Shown: positions 51,626-61,600, counted from the first letter of the stretch. The stretch is DNA of 64,000 bases from SHYR01 sp034406555 (GCA_034406555.1 DASCRM010000017.1:1-64000), one strand, 5' to 3'. Program-made: numbers and translations. The notes: generated by a model from the letters alone, not told the origin.

Positions 51626-51841
51626 CTAGAGCAGACGGCGGATCGGCTTGCGGCCCGGACGCGGATCGTAATTCGACTTGAACATCTCCAGCTTGTCGCG
51701 CTCGATCAGGTACTTCCCTGCGAACATCGTGGCCGGCACGCGCTTTTGCTTGATCAAGCGCCGGAGACTCTGGGGATGGATCCCCAACTCTCGGGCGGCT
51801 TCCACGAGGTCCAGATAGTCATCGAACGGGGACTGATTCAC
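51626..51841 (-). CDS. Small helix-turn-helix/excisionase-like DNA-binding protein
   Basis: 71 residues from GTG 51841, preceded by AGGATG. The core DYLDLVEAARELGIHPQSLRRLIKQKRVPATMFAGKYLI is a winged-helix MerR/excisionase-type reader (V-x-EAA..LGI....RRLI..G.+P), followed by a basic tail RPGRKPIRRLL. It may be a stand-alone regulator. No integrase or phage gene is next to it, so an excisionase role is not supported by context. Upstream DNA is AT-rich and may hold its promoter. Confidence 0.65.
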   Translation of the reverse strand: MNQSPFDDYLDLVEAARELGIHPQSLRRLIKQKRVPATMFAGKYLIERDKLEMFKSNYDPRPGRKPIRRLL

Positions 51842-52011
51842 CGGTGCATCCTGTCGGCAGAAGTCGAACGCGCATTGCCATAATGGGGAGGCGCCGATGC
51901 GATACTGTTCAACTGCATATACATCGTAGATACGATAACGCGTCCGGTCAGCAGTTGTAAAGCGCGTAAGCAATTGACGAGGTGCGGGCACGGCCTGCGC
52001 CGAGAATAAGG

Positions 52012-53217
52012 CTAGAGGGCCGGAGTCGTCACCACCCGCAGCTCTGCCACGGCATCGCCGAGACAACGAGCGACGTAATCGATCTGCGCCTCCGTCAGCG
52101 ACGGCCATGTCGTCATGCGGACCGAGCCGATCGCCAGCTCGATCGGGACGCCCATGGCGAGCAGTACGTGCGAGGGCTCCCAGGTCGCGGAGGTACACGC
52201 CGCACCAGCGGAACACTCGACGCCGGAGCGATCGAGCGCATCGATCACCGATTCGCCCTCCACACCGCCGAAGCAGAGGTGCAGGTTTTGCGGCAGCCGT
52301 TCTGTCGGGTGCCCATTCGGCTGCGCGTCGGGACAGATATCGAGTACGCGCTCCAGCAGGCGCTCGCGTAGCCCAGCGGTGCGTTCCGCGAAGCCCTCGC
52401 GCTCGGCCTGCGCGAGAGTGAGGGCGGTGGCGAGCCCCACGGCGCCGGGGACGTTCTCCGTCCCGGAGCGGCGCTGCCGCTCCTGCCCTCCCCCGGAGGT
52501 CTGCTCCAGGAACGGCACGTCGCGGCGTAGGTAGAGCACGCCCGTGCCCTTCGGCCCGCCGAACTTATGGCCGGAGAGCGAGAGCAGATCGACCCCAAGC
52601 TCATCGACGTTGAGCGAGAGCGAGGTCGCGGCCTGCACAGCGTCAGTGTGGATCGGGATGCGGCGGCCCAGTGCCAGCGCGCGCTGGCGCACCAGGCGGC
52701 TGATCTCGGCCAGCGGCTGGATCGTGCCCACCTCGTTGTTCGCGTAGGCCACGGACACCAGCGCGGTGTCCTCGCGCACCGCCGCAGCCACCTCCGCGGG
52801 GTCGACACGTCCGTACTCGTCGACGGGCAGGTACTCGACCTCAAAGCCGAAGCGTTCGAGGTACTGAGCGGAGTGCAGCACAGCGTGGTGCTCAACCTCG
52901 GTCGTGAGGGTGTGGCGGCCCGCTCCGGCCTCGTTCTGGGCGAAAGCGACGCCCTTGATCGCGGCGTTGATGCTCTCCGTGCCGCCGGAGGTGAGGATCA
53001 CCTCCTCCGGAATCGCGCCGAGCACGCTCGCCACCTGCTCGTGGGCCTCGTCGAGCGCGTCGGCGGCCCGGCGAGCGGTCCCGTAGTGGCCTGAGGGATT
53101 ACCGAAGTCACCGGCGAAATAAGGCAGCATGGCGTCGAGCGCCTCGGCTCGAACGGGCGTGGTCGCCGCCCAATCGAGGTAGATTCGCTGCTCTGGAGAC
53201 TGCTCGGCAGTTATCAT
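52012..53217 (-). CDS. Cysteine desulfurase (NifS/IscS-like)
   Basis: 401 residues. The PLP lysine is K218 in SLSGHKFGGPKGTG; the aspartate/glutamine partners are in IHTDAVQAA, and TTEVEHHAV has the conserved histidine. The loop SGVECSAGAACTSAT holds the sulfur-carrying cysteine, C341 by alignment. It removes sulfur from cysteine for Fe-S clusters or thiolation; the IscU-like scaffold at 36614 is a candidate partner. A 17-bp dyad of CsoR/CstR type sits in its promoter, which hints at control by persulfide or copper. Confidence 0.92.
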   Translation of the reverse strand: MITAEQSPEQRIYLDWAATTPVRAEALDAMLPYFAGDFGNPSGHYGTARRAADALDEAHEQVASVLGAIPEEVILTSGGTESINAAIKGVAFAQNEAGAGRHTLTTEVEHHAVLHSAQYLERFGFEVEYLPVDEYGRVDPAEVAAAVREDTALVSVAYANNEVGTIQPLAEISRLVRQRALALGRRIPIHTDAVQAATSLSLNVDELGVDLLSLSGHKFGGPKGTGVLYLRRDVPFLEQTSGGGQERQRRSGTENVPGAVGLATALTLAQAEREGFAERTAGLRERLLERVLDICPDAQPNGHPTERLPQNLHLCFGGVEGESVIDALDRSGVECSAGAACTSATWEPSHVLLAMGVPIELAIGSVRMTTWPSLTEAQIDYVARCLGDAVAELRVVTTPAL

Positions 53218-53228
53218 ATGCGATTCTG

Positions 53229-53258
53229 AGGATACCCAGTAGGGGTATTACCGGTCAA
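53229..53258 (-). promoter_or_regulatory. Promoter with CsoR/CstR-like operator for the cysteine desulfurase gene
   Basis: On the minus strand: -35 TTGACC (53258-53253), an 18-base spacer, -10 TATCCT (53234-53229). The dyad ATACCC-N5-GGGTAT (53232-53248) lies in the spacer and reaches into the -10. This is the arrangement and sequence type recognised by CsoR/CstR-family repressors, from memory of that family; no such repressor gene is in the window. Confidence 0.6.
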
Positions 53259-53285
53259 TCGGAAAGTGCCCCGAGAGAACTCACC

Positions 53286-53900
53286 TCACAACGTCCGCAG
53301 CTCGGCCCGAAGGTGCCCGGTCTCGTTGAAGGAGATCAGCACCGCGCCGCGATCGCGCTCAATCCGTATCCGTGTCAGACCGCAGTTGTGCGTGTCCATC
53401 GCGAGCCAGCCTCGTGGGTCGGCACCGAGCGCGCATGCCACCAGATAGCGGATCGCGTTGCCGTGGGCGACCACCACCTTCTCGCGCGCCGGGCCGCGCG
53501 TGAGCTTGAAGTAGCGTCGGTGCGCGCGGTCGAGCCATCCCGCACAGGCACCAGCTCGCTCCTCATCCGGCCAGAAGTCGTATCGGTCCTTGAACTCACT
53601 GTGCTGAGCGTCCGTCACCGGCGGGATGCACTCTCGGGGCAGGTGCGCACGACGAACCGGCGCGTTGAGATGTCGCCGCAACACGGCCTCGGCGGTCTCC
53701 CCCGCACGCTGTAGCGTACTGACATGTATCGCCTCGATCGGGCGATCTGCGAGCGCGTCAGCGATCAGTTCCGCCTGCTCGCGTCCGAGGTCGTTGAGGC
53801 GTCCCTGGCCCGGCCCGGGGGCACGTTCGCAGGCACCGTGGCGGACAAGATAGAACGTGCGCTCCCCACAAGGCTCCCCACTCGCCGCTGACGCTGGCAA
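53286..53900 (-). CDS. Histidine phosphatase superfamily protein
   Basis: 204 residues with the branch 1 RHG motif (FYLVRHGACERAP), the arginine of LQRAGETAEAV and the second histidine in VVAHGNAIRYL. This is the phosphoglycerate mutase-like fold; it is more probably a phosphatase given its small size. The start is TTG 53900, only 5 bp after the stop of the upstream CoA-ligase gene, so translational coupling is likely. Substrate unknown. Confidence 0.8.
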   Translation of the reverse strand: MPASAASGEPCGERTFYLVRHGACERAPGPGQGRLNDLGREQAELIADALADRPIEAIHVSTLQRAGETAEAVLRRHLNAPVRRAHLPRECIPPVTDAQHSEFKDRYDFWPDEERAGACAGWLDRAHRRYFKLTRGPAREKVVVAHGNAIRYLVACALGADPRGWLAMDTHNCGLTRIRIERDRGAVLISFNETGHLRAELRTL

Positions 53901-53905
53901 CCAGC

Positions 53906-55336
53906 CTAGCCCGCGTCGAGCGCCTCGTAGTAACTGACGACGCGGCCGAGCGCTTCCGCGCCCCGCTGAAAGCTGGAGTAGAGCGCGTATCCGCGCCCGG
54001 TGATCGCCTCGCCGGCCTTCGTTGCCGCCTCGGACGCCCCACCCGCGGACATCACACCGCCACTCGGCGCAAGCATGATCACGGGCTGCCCGGTGCGTTC
54101 GCGGTAGCCATCGAGCAGGTCCATCGTCGCATCAAGCCACTTGGGGTCCTTGTCGTAGCGTTGAGTACGCACCTCAATCGCGATACCACCCTCGATCGCT
54201 GGTTCGTCCGCGAGGATGTCGAGCAGCTTCTCGAGGTTCTCCTCCTCGCGCCCGACAGTCGAGGCGGCGTCGAACGGGTTGCGGTAGGAGCCGCCGATCA
54301 CCGTGAAGAACTCAGCGAGGCGGTCGTAGGACGCCTGCGAGAGCTCCGGCACGGTGAATCCCGCACGCTCGAACTGGTCGGTGATCGCCACCGATTGCCC
54401 GCCCGTCATCGCGATCAACGCAAGGTTTCTCTTCGTCGATGGCTTCGTGTTCACCAGCGCGGCCATCGTGTCGATCACCTCGTCGCCTGAGTCGACCGGG
54501 ATCACCCCGACCTGACGCAGCATCCCCGCCCAGACATCGCCCGAGGAAGCGAGCGAGGCGGTGTGCGAGTGGATCGCGCGCGCGCCGGCCTGCGATCGGC
54601 CACCGCGCCACAACACGATCGGCTTCTTGCCGCGCGCCGACTGCAGCAGCTCAAAGAGGCGGCGGCCATCCTTCGTGCCCTCCACGTACATCGCGATCGC
54701 GCTCGTGTGCTCGTCTTCGAGCAGGTATTCGAGATAGTCGCACTCGTTGAGGATGATCGCGTTGCCCATCGAGATGCCGCGGCTGACCTTGATGCCCGCC
54801 CCCTGCAGCGCCATCGAGAGCCCGATCGTGTGCGTGCCCGACTGCGCGAGCACGGAGACATCGCCTTCTTCGCCCTGCTCCAGATCACCGGTGAACTTCA
54901 CGCCCAGCCGACGGTTGTAGAGCCCCATGCAGTTCGGCCCGACGATCGGCAAGCCGGACTCCGGCGCCATCTCCGTGATCGCCTTCTGCAGCTCGATGCC
55001 CTCTGGCTCATCGGTCTCGGCGAAGCCGGAGGTGAACATGCTGACGCCGCCCACGTTCTTTTTGATCGCGTCAGTGACGATCATCGGCGCGATCTGGCGC
55101 GGCACCGCGCAGATCACCAGATCGACCTCGCCCGGCACGTCTTCCATCGAGGTGAAGTTCGTAAACCCCTTCTCCTCAATGCCTTTGATCTCGTTCGGGT
55201 CGACCTGCACGGAGTAGAGGTCGCCGGTGAATTGCTTCTGGTTCGTCAGCCACTGGAAAGTCGGCCCCTTATCGCCGACGACGACGAGCGTGCGAGGGTT
55301 GAGCATGCGTTCCAGGCGGGCGGGATCGACTGGCAT
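53906..55336 (-). CDS. ADP-forming acyl-CoA synthetase, CoA-binding/ligase (alpha) subunit
   Basis: 476 residues from ATG 55336. The first part (MLNPRTLVVVGDKGPTFQW) is a CoA-binding Rossmann domain; the middle has the flavodoxin-like ligase domains with the phospho-histidine region SHTASLASSGDVWAGMLRQVGV. The histidine in IHSHTASLA is the probable phosphoryl carrier. It would make acyl-CoA from acid, ATP and CoA, giving ADP, together with the ATP-grasp subunit encoded 4 bp upstream. The start codon is chosen so as not to overlap that gene. Confidence 0.88.
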   Translation of the reverse strand: MPVDPARLERMLNPRTLVVVGDKGPTFQWLTNQKQFTGDLYSVQVDPNEIKGIEEKGFTNFTSMEDVPGEVDLVICAVPRQIAPMIVTDAIKKNVGGVSMFTSGFAETDEPEGIELQKAITEMAPESGLPIVGPNCMGLYNRRLGVKFTGDLEQGEEGDVSVLAQSGTHTIGLSMALQGAGIKVSRGISMGNAIILNECDYLEYLLEDEHTSAIAMYVEGTKDGRRLFELLQSARGKKPIVLWRGGRSQAGARAIHSHTASLASSGDVWAGMLRQVGVIPVDSGDEVIDTMAALVNTKPSTKRNLALIAMTGGQSVAITDQFERAGFTVPELSQASYDRLAEFFTVIGGSYRNPFDAASTVGREEENLEKLLDILADEPAIEGGIAIEVRTQRYDKDPKWLDATMDLLDGYRERTGQPVIMLAPSGGVMSAGGASEAATKAGEAITGRGYALYSSFQRGAEALGRVVSYYEALDAG

Positions 55337-55340
55337 CGCG

Positions 55341-56036
55341 CTATTCCTCGGCTGCCAGCACGACGCGGGCATCGACGGCCAGCACGCCGTCGGGACGGGC
55401 AATCACGGGATTGAGGTCCAGTTCCGCGACCTCCTGATGCTCCCACGCGAATGCGGAGACCAGCAGGATCAGCTGCTCCAGCGCATCGATGTCGGCGCCG
55501 GCCTGCCCTCGCACTCCCTCAAGCACGGCGTAGCCGCGGATGTCACGCACGAGCTGCTTCGCATCGCGCGGCTCCAGAGGCACGATGCGGAACGCGACGT
55601 CTTTCAGCACCTCCACGAAGATGCCTCCGAGGCCAAACATCATCACCGGCCCGAACTGTGGGTCGGTGGTGACGCCGACGATCACTTCGGTGCCCGCCTG
55701 CCCCATCTGCTGCACAGAGATGCCATCGATGGCCGCACCGGGCGCAGCCTCCGCCACCTTCGCGATCATCGTCTCGTAGCCCTCGCGTACGGCGTCCGCA
55801 TCGGCGAGGTCGAGCGCGACGCCACCGACGTCCGATTTGTGGGCGATCTCGCCGGAGACGATCTTCAGCACGACCGGGAAGCCAATCTCCTCGGCCGCCG
55901 CCGCGGCCTCGTCGGCGCTGGTCGTGAGGCGGGCCCGCGTGACGGCGATTCCCGCGTCATACAGCAACTGCTTCGACTCGACCTCGGTGAGCAGAGTGCG
56001 CCCATCGGCTCGGGCGTCGGCTATCGGATTACTCAC
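55341..56036 (-). CDS. ADP-forming acyl-CoA synthetase, ATP-grasp (beta) subunit
   Basis: 231 residues, an ATP-grasp fold: LTEVESKQLLYDAGI, the ATP-binding FPVVLKIVSGEIAHKSDVGGVALDL, MFGLGGIFVEVLKD and the C-terminal ELDLNPVIARPDGVLAVDARV. The start GTG 56036 has AGGGAGG upstream. It activates the phospho-histidine of the alpha subunit. In many bacteria the two are fused; here they are split, with beta first. The operon runs beta, alpha, then histidine phosphatase. Confidence 0.9.
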   Translation of the reverse strand: MSNPIADARADGRTLLTEVESKQLLYDAGIAVTRARLTTSADEAAAAAEEIGFPVVLKIVSGEIAHKSDVGGVALDLADADAVREGYETMIAKVAEAAPGAAIDGISVQQMGQAGTEVIVGVTTDPQFGPVMMFGLGGIFVEVLKDVAFRIVPLEPRDAKQLVRDIRGYAVLEGVRGQAGADIDALEQLILLVSAFAWEHQEVAELDLNPVIARPDGVLAVDARVVLAAEE

Positions 56037-56247
56037 TGGTCACCTCCCTCAGGGTAGATGCGGTTCGCCCGCAGATGTGGGTCAGATTCCGGGCGCGGCA
56101 AGCATAGGGTCGCCCGATCGCACTCGCAACACCAGACAGAGAGGCCGCGACAAACTCGCAGCGTGACAGGCCGCTATCAGATAACAGAACGTGCGTGCTG
56201 ACAGAACATGTGTCCTGTGAGGTTCCACGGCCGAACTCACCCGTCAA

Positions 56248-56499
56248 TTGATTGCCGCTCGCGATGTGAACGGAACTGTCTACGCGGTCGAAGTGATCCA
56301 GGCCGACAGCTGGGACGAGGCGTTCCAGCGCCACGACCGTGAAGCGACCGATGTGCGCATCGTGCGACTGCGAGGGGGCCCGCCGCCCGATCCGCTCCCG
56401 GCATGGCTCGCCGTTGAGATGCTTCCGCGCCGGGTGGCCGAAGCGACCGCCGTGTACGCCACCACATCAGCGGCCGCGCCGCTCGCCGCGCCGCTCTGA
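56248..56499 (+). CDS. Hypothetical small protein, probable TTG start
   Basis: 83 residues if started at TTG 56248. The fragment ARDVNGTVYAVEVIQADSWDEAFQRHDREATDVRIVRLRGGPPP is strand-helix-strand in character. No ATG or GTG is available in frame after the upstream TGA at 56218, and no ribosome binding site is clear. The C-terminal half is Ala-rich. No family recognised. It may not be a real gene, but it fits between the minus-strand operon and the next plus-strand gene. Confidence 0.4.
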   Translation: MIAARDVNGTVYAVEVIQADSWDEAFQRHDREATDVRIVRLRGGPPPDPLPAWLAVEMLPRRVAEATAVYATTSAAAPLAAPL

Positions 56500-56547
56500 T
56501 CGCGCTCGCCTTCACATCGCGGACCCGGTGCGTCGCTCGACGAGTTC

Positions 56548-57595
56548 ATGGGCGCTGGCGCCGATGCGCTGCGCTGCCCCGACCCCACGCCGGTCGATCG
56601 TCGGCGGCGACTGCTGATCGTCCGCGACTTCGTCGCCGGTCACGGCGACATCCTGCACGGCATCGCCGAGCTCGACGGTGAGCTGCTGGAACGCGTCCTG
56701 CGGATCGTCTTCGACGACGCCACAACGCTTCGCCGAACAGCTCGCGACCGAACGCATCGCCGAGGAGGAGGGTGCACGCGAGGTCGGCGAGGTGCTGGAC
56801 TTCCTCGCCACGGCAGAGGTCGCAAGCGGGTCGGAACACGGGGAGCTGGCGATCGACCGCCGCGTGCTGCGTGAACAGGCCTCGCCGTGGCGCTACCTCG
56901 ACGGCAAGCCGTTCATCAGCGCACTGGCTGCCGCGCAGGCCGGGCAGCGACGCTACCGTGTCGCCTACCAGGCGCATTACCGGGCTCGGAGCTCCCGCGC
57001 CGACGAGCTCCGAGCCCGGCTCGCACAGTCCTCGCAGGCAGCCGTGGCACTCGAACGGCTCAACGCGATCCGCGCGCTCGGCCCCCCGGCCGGCCTCGCA
57101 GCGCTCTACGCATTCGCCGGGGCGCGCGACGCAGTCGCGGCGCTGCCTGCGGAGGCTGACGGCGAGGCTCCGATCACGGAGGGCGGCGTGCTGGGCGGCG
57201 AGCCAGCGGTCTTCGCACAGGCGGAGGAGGCCGCCGAGCAGGTGGCGCGGGCTCTCGAGCTGCAGCGTGGTCGACTGGCCTCGCAGACCGTCCGCTTCGT
57301 GCTCGAACGCGAGTCAGTGCCATCGCTCGACCGGCTCCTACAGGCGATCACTGCCAGCGACCTCGGTGGCATCGAACGCGCGCTCGACGACGGGCTGGCG
57401 AGGCACATCGACCGCCTGCTGACGGCAGCCGCGACCTCCCCGCTCGGCGAGTTCGTCGAACGCTACGCCGTAGTCTCCGAGGCGACGATCGATGAGGCCG
57501 TCGCGGCGTTCCGAGGGCTACTCGAAGCTGCGATACGCAGCTCCGCTGATGGCCACGCCGTGCTGCGCGAGGATCGGGAGGGCGCCGTCGCGTAG
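56548..57595 (+). pseudogene. Hypothetical helical protein, frameshifted (+1)
   Basis: Frame A from ATG 56548 reads MGAGADALRCPDPTPVDRRR, LLIVRDFVAGHGDILHGIAEL and DGELLERVLRIVFDDA. Near 56719-56725 an extra A puts the protein into another frame that continues RFAEQLATERIAEEEGAREVGEVLDFL and runs to TAG 57593-57595. The result is ~348 residues of mostly helical, Ala-rich protein (AVALERLNAIRALGPPAGLAALYAF; EATIDEAVAAFRGLLEAAIR) with no recognised motif. An alternative GTG start at 56678 would give a shorter intact protein of 305 residues, so breakage is probable but not certain. Confidence 0.5.
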
Positions 57596-57713
57596 CGAGC
57601 GCGGCTTCGCGGAAGCCGATGCCGGGCTACACCACTTATCCACAGACATCCCAGCGCTGTTGATATCCGGCCTGAGCTTGCATCGCGAATCGCCCCGCAC
57701 GACGATGAACCAC

Positions 57714-58418
57714 ATGCCAAGCCGCTTCGCCTCATTCCGTAGCCGCCTGCGGCACCCGCTCACGGGGCAACGCCCGCCGGCCGCACCCTCCGAGACTGAA
57801 CTCGCTGAGGGGACGGCAGGCGGTCGCACACCCGCGCTCGTGATTGGCATTGGCAATCCCGGCGCGCAGTACGGCAACACTCGGCACAACGTCGGCGCGT
57901 GGTGCATCGCACTGCTGGCCCGCCGTCACGGCGTACAGCTGCAGCGCCACGGCGGCGTCGATCGCGCCTCGATCGAGGTCGGCGGTCAGACGCTGCACCT
58001 GGCGCGCGTCCGCGCATTCGTGAACGAGAGTGGCCCGCCAGCGGCCGCGGAGGCGCGCCGGCTACGTGTGTCCCCGGAGCGCCTGCTCTTCGTCTACGAC
58101 GACATCGACCTCCCCGTCGGCCTGATGCGCATCCGGCAGCGCGGCGGGCACGGCGGCCACAACGGCGTGCGCTCGCTGATCGACTCGCTGGGCGGCGAAG
58201 GATTCGCGCGCATCCGCATCGGCGTCGACCGCCCCTACGACGACGGCGAGCCCGTCCGCGACCCGAAGCGCGTTGGCCAGTGGGTGCTCTCCGCACCCTC
58301 GCCCGAGGAGCGCGCGAAGATCGACGAGGCAGTCGCCCTCGCCGCCGACGCAATCGAGGCGTCGGTCGGCGACGGCGTCGACATCGCGATGAATCAGTTC
58401 AACCCCGGTCGGGGCTGA
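57714..58418 (+). CDS. pth: Peptidyl-tRNA hydrolase
   Basis: 234 residues from ATG 57714 (ATG 57705 is also possible); ~185-200 is usual. The extra ~45 residues at the N-terminus are basic and probably disordered. The core has GIGNPGAQYGNTRHNVGAW with the catalytic histidine of TRHN, FVNESGPP, VYDDIDLPVGLMRIRQRGGHGGHNGVRSL and GVDRPYDDGEPVRD. It frees tRNA from peptidyl-tRNA that dropped off the ribosome. A hairpin terminator follows. The next gene is mfd, a common order in many bacteria. Confidence 0.93.
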   Translation: MPSRFASFRSRLRHPLTGQRPPAAPSETELAEGTAGGRTPALVIGIGNPGAQYGNTRHNVGAWCIALLARRHGVQLQRHGGVDRASIEVGGQTLHLARVRAFVNESGPPAAAEARRLRVSPERLLFVYDDIDLPVGLMRIRQRGGHGGHNGVRSLIDSLGGEGFARIRIGVDRPYDDGEPVRDPKRVGQWVLSAPSPEERAKIDEAVALAADAIEASVGDGVDIAMNQFNPGRG

Positions 58419-58451
58419 GATTGCTGGACCAGCAGCCCCAACCGGGGGTTG
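58400..58451 (+). terminator. Imperfect hairpin after pth
   Basis: About 16 paired bases with one bulge and one mismatch (CAACCCCGGTCGGGGCT against AGCCCCAACCGGGGGTTG), partly overlapping the pth stop codon. Confidence 0.5.
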
Positions 58452-58528
58452 CAGTGAGTGGCCCATAACCCCCGTCGTGGTTAGCCCGCAGCACGCCGGA
58501 CTCACTCTGCGCTAGACTCGATCGCGAA

Positions 58529-58551
58529 GGGCCACCCTCCGTGGGCGGCCC
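58529..58551 (+). repeat. Short GC-rich inverted repeat before mfd
   Basis: GGGCCACCC and GGGCGGCCC pair with one mismatch around CTCCG... spacing. It resembles part of the palindrome at 23764-23813 (GGGCCGCCC) and may end leftward transcription or mark the mfd leader. Confidence 0.35.
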
Positions 58552-58622
58552 CGTCTGCGTGTGCGAGTCGAGGGTCTCTGAACCTCAGTCCGCTGCTCAC
58601 GTCGCTCGCGTCCGTACCGCCG

Positions 58623-61600
58623 ATGGCGGAGGTCTACGCACGCCTGGACTCCGGCGCTCGCGTCACGCTCGGCACCGGTGATGCGACGAAGGCGCTCGTC
58701 GCGGCGATGCTCTGGCGTCACTCCCGCCGCCCGACGCTGCTGATCGCCGCCCGCGAGGCCGAGGCCGAGGCCTACGCCGACCAGCTGCGAGCGTGGGCGG
58801 GCGACGCCGCGATGCACTTCCCATCGCGCGGAGAACTGCCCTACGCCCGCGAAGATCCTTCCGGCGAAGCCGTCTGGGAACGGCTCGCGGTGCTCTCCGC
58901 GATTGCCACCGCCGGCTCGGCCGCGCAGCCCCCGCTCGTCGTGGCGTCGATTGAGGCGCTCGCGGAACACACGATCGCGCCCGCCGACCTCGGACGCGGG
59001 CCCGGCGTAGTGGAGGTCGGTCAGCGCCTGCAGATGGACGCGCTCGCGCTGCAACTCGTCGAAGCCGGCTACCGCGTCGGGCCGCTCGTCGAGGCGCCCG
59101 GCGAGGCCGCGCGACGTGGCGGGCTACTCGACATCTTCCCGCCGGACCGCGAGCAGCCCGTGCGGATCGAGTTCTTCGGCTCGGAGATCGACTCGATCCG
59201 CGGCTTCGATCCGGAGGACCAGCGCACCACGGAGCGGCTAGAGCGCGTGCACCTGGGCCCCGCGCGCGAGTGGTTCGCCTCGCGCGAGCAACTGATCCAG
59301 CTCGGCGCTCGGCTAGCGGGCAGCGCCGAGCTCGCCCCGCAGCAACGCGACGAACTTGGGTCGCTCCAGCGAGGCGAGTTGCCTGCGCCCGCGCTCTACG
59401 GTCCGCTGGCCTGTAGCTCGACGATCCTCGACCACTTCACCGCCGGCGCGCTCGTAATCGTCGATGAGCGCGAGTTGGTGACCGCGGCCGCCGCCGACCT
59501 CGATGAGCTGGCAACTGAGCGCCGCGACGAGTTAGTCGCGCACGGCGAAATCCTGAGCAGCGCTCCCCTGCCCCAGGCTAGCCAGCAGGAGATCGATATC
59601 GCGCTCAGCGGCCGTTCGCGTCACATCGACCTCGCGCGCTGGGCGACGAGCGACAAGCCTGGGGCCTTCCGACTGCCCTTCGCCGTCGCCCATGCCTACG
59701 CAGGCCGGCTCGCCGAAGCCGCGAGCGACGTCGGGCGGCAGATCCGACGCGGCGACCGCGTCGTCGTCGTCACGCAACAGGCACAGCGCTACGTCGAGGT
59801 GCTGCGGGAGGCCGGCGTCAAGGTCGCGGTCACCGAGGCGGTCGCCGAGCCGCCCTCGCGTGGTTCGATCACCCTCGTACAGGGCGCGCTGCCGGAGGGC
59901 TGGCGCGTGGGCACCGGAGATGGCGTCGTCTCGCTGGCGACCGATCGGGAACTCTTCGGCTTCGTAAAGCAGCGCAGGCGGCTGCGTCGCAAGGCCTCGC
60001 ACCGTCAGCGCTTCCTCGCGGAGGTGCAGCCCGGCGACTTCGTCGTGCACACCGACCACGGCATCGCCCGCTTCGGCGGCATCACCAGACGCGAGGTGGA
60101 CGGCGAGGGCCGCGACTACCTGGAGCTGCGCTACGCGAACGATGACCGCCTTTACGTTCCGGTCGACCAGATCGAGAAGGTTTCTGGCTATGTCGGACCG
60201 TCGGAGCACACACCTCGGCTGACCCGGCTGGGCACGCAGGAGTGGCGGCGCGCCCGCGCGAGGGTGCGCGAGGCGGTCACGATCGTCGCCGCCGACCTCG
60301 TCCGCCTCTACGCCGCGAGGCAGATGCTGAAGGGGCACGGCTTCAGCCCCGACAGCGAGTGGCAGCGCGAGTTCGAGGCGGCCTTCCCATACGAAGAGAC
60401 GCCGGATCAGGCTGAGGCGATCGTCGCCGTGAAGGCCGACATGGAGGCTCAGCGCCCGATGGACCGCGTGATCTGCGGCGATGTCGGCTTCGGCAAGACG
60501 GAGGTGGCGCTACGGGCCACCTTCAAGGCGCTGGAAGACGGCTACCAGGTCGCGATTCTCGTTCCCACGACCGTGCTCGCCCAGCAGCACGAACGCACCT
60601 TCCGCGAACGCCTCGCCGCCTTCCCCGCGCGCATCGAGGTGCTCTCGCGCTTCCGCACTGACGCGGAGGCCCGCGATGTGCTCGCCGGGCTGAAGTCAGG
60701 CGCGGTCGACGTGGTGATCGGTACCCACCGACTGCTCTACCCGGGCGTGGAGTTCAAGAACCTCGGCCTCGTCGTGATCGACGAGGAGCAACGTTTCGGC
60801 GTGACCCACAAGGAGCGCCTGAAGCGGATGCGGCTGGAGGTCGATGTGCTGACGCTGTCGGCAACGCCGATCCCTCGCACGCTACACATGGCGCTGACCG
60901 GCATCCGCGACATGTCGACGATGGACGACCCCCCCGAGGGCCGGCAGGCCGTCCACACCTACGTCTCCGAGTGGGACGACGCGATGGTACGCGAGGCGCT
61001 GCTGTTCGAGATCGAACGCGGCGGCCAGACTTACCTGCTGCACAACCGCGTGCAATCGATCGACAACTTTGCGGAGCGCGTCCGCAAGCTGGTGCCGGAT
61101 GCCCGCGTCGTGGTCGGCCACGGGCAGATGCCGGAGGGCCTGCTGAAGCGCGTGATGGAGCGCTTCGCGGTCGGTGAATTCGACGTGCTGATCTGCACGA
61201 CGATCATCGAGTCCGGCCTCGACATCCCGAACGTGAACACGATCGTGATCGACCAGGCCGACAAACTGGGTCTCTCGCAGCTCTACCAGCTCCGAGGGCG
61301 CGTCGGACGCAGTCTCCAGCAGGCGTACGCCTACCTGCTGCACCCCCGCGACCGCATCCTCACGGAGGTGGCGCAGCAGCGGCTCTCGACGATCTTCGAG
61401 GCCAGCGAACTGGGCTCCGGCTACCAGGTGGCGCTGCGGGATCTCGAAATCCGCGGCGCGGGCAACCTGCTGGGCGCGGAGCAGAGCGGGCAGATCGCCA
61501 CCGTCGGCTTCGACCTCTACACGAAGATGCTGGCCGATGCCGTGGAGTCGATGAAAGCTGCCCATGAGGGGCGCGCCCCCGAAGCCCTCACCCCCACCCG

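Noticed and set aside
51626..51841. Prophage or integrative element marked by an excisionase
   Set aside because: No integrase, attachment repeats or phage genes are nearby; the protein alone is not evidence for a mobile element.
51842..52011. Upstream extension of the small helix-turn-helix gene into the cysteine desulfurase gene
   Set aside because: The extension has no protein character, and AGGATG before GTG 51841 supports the short form.
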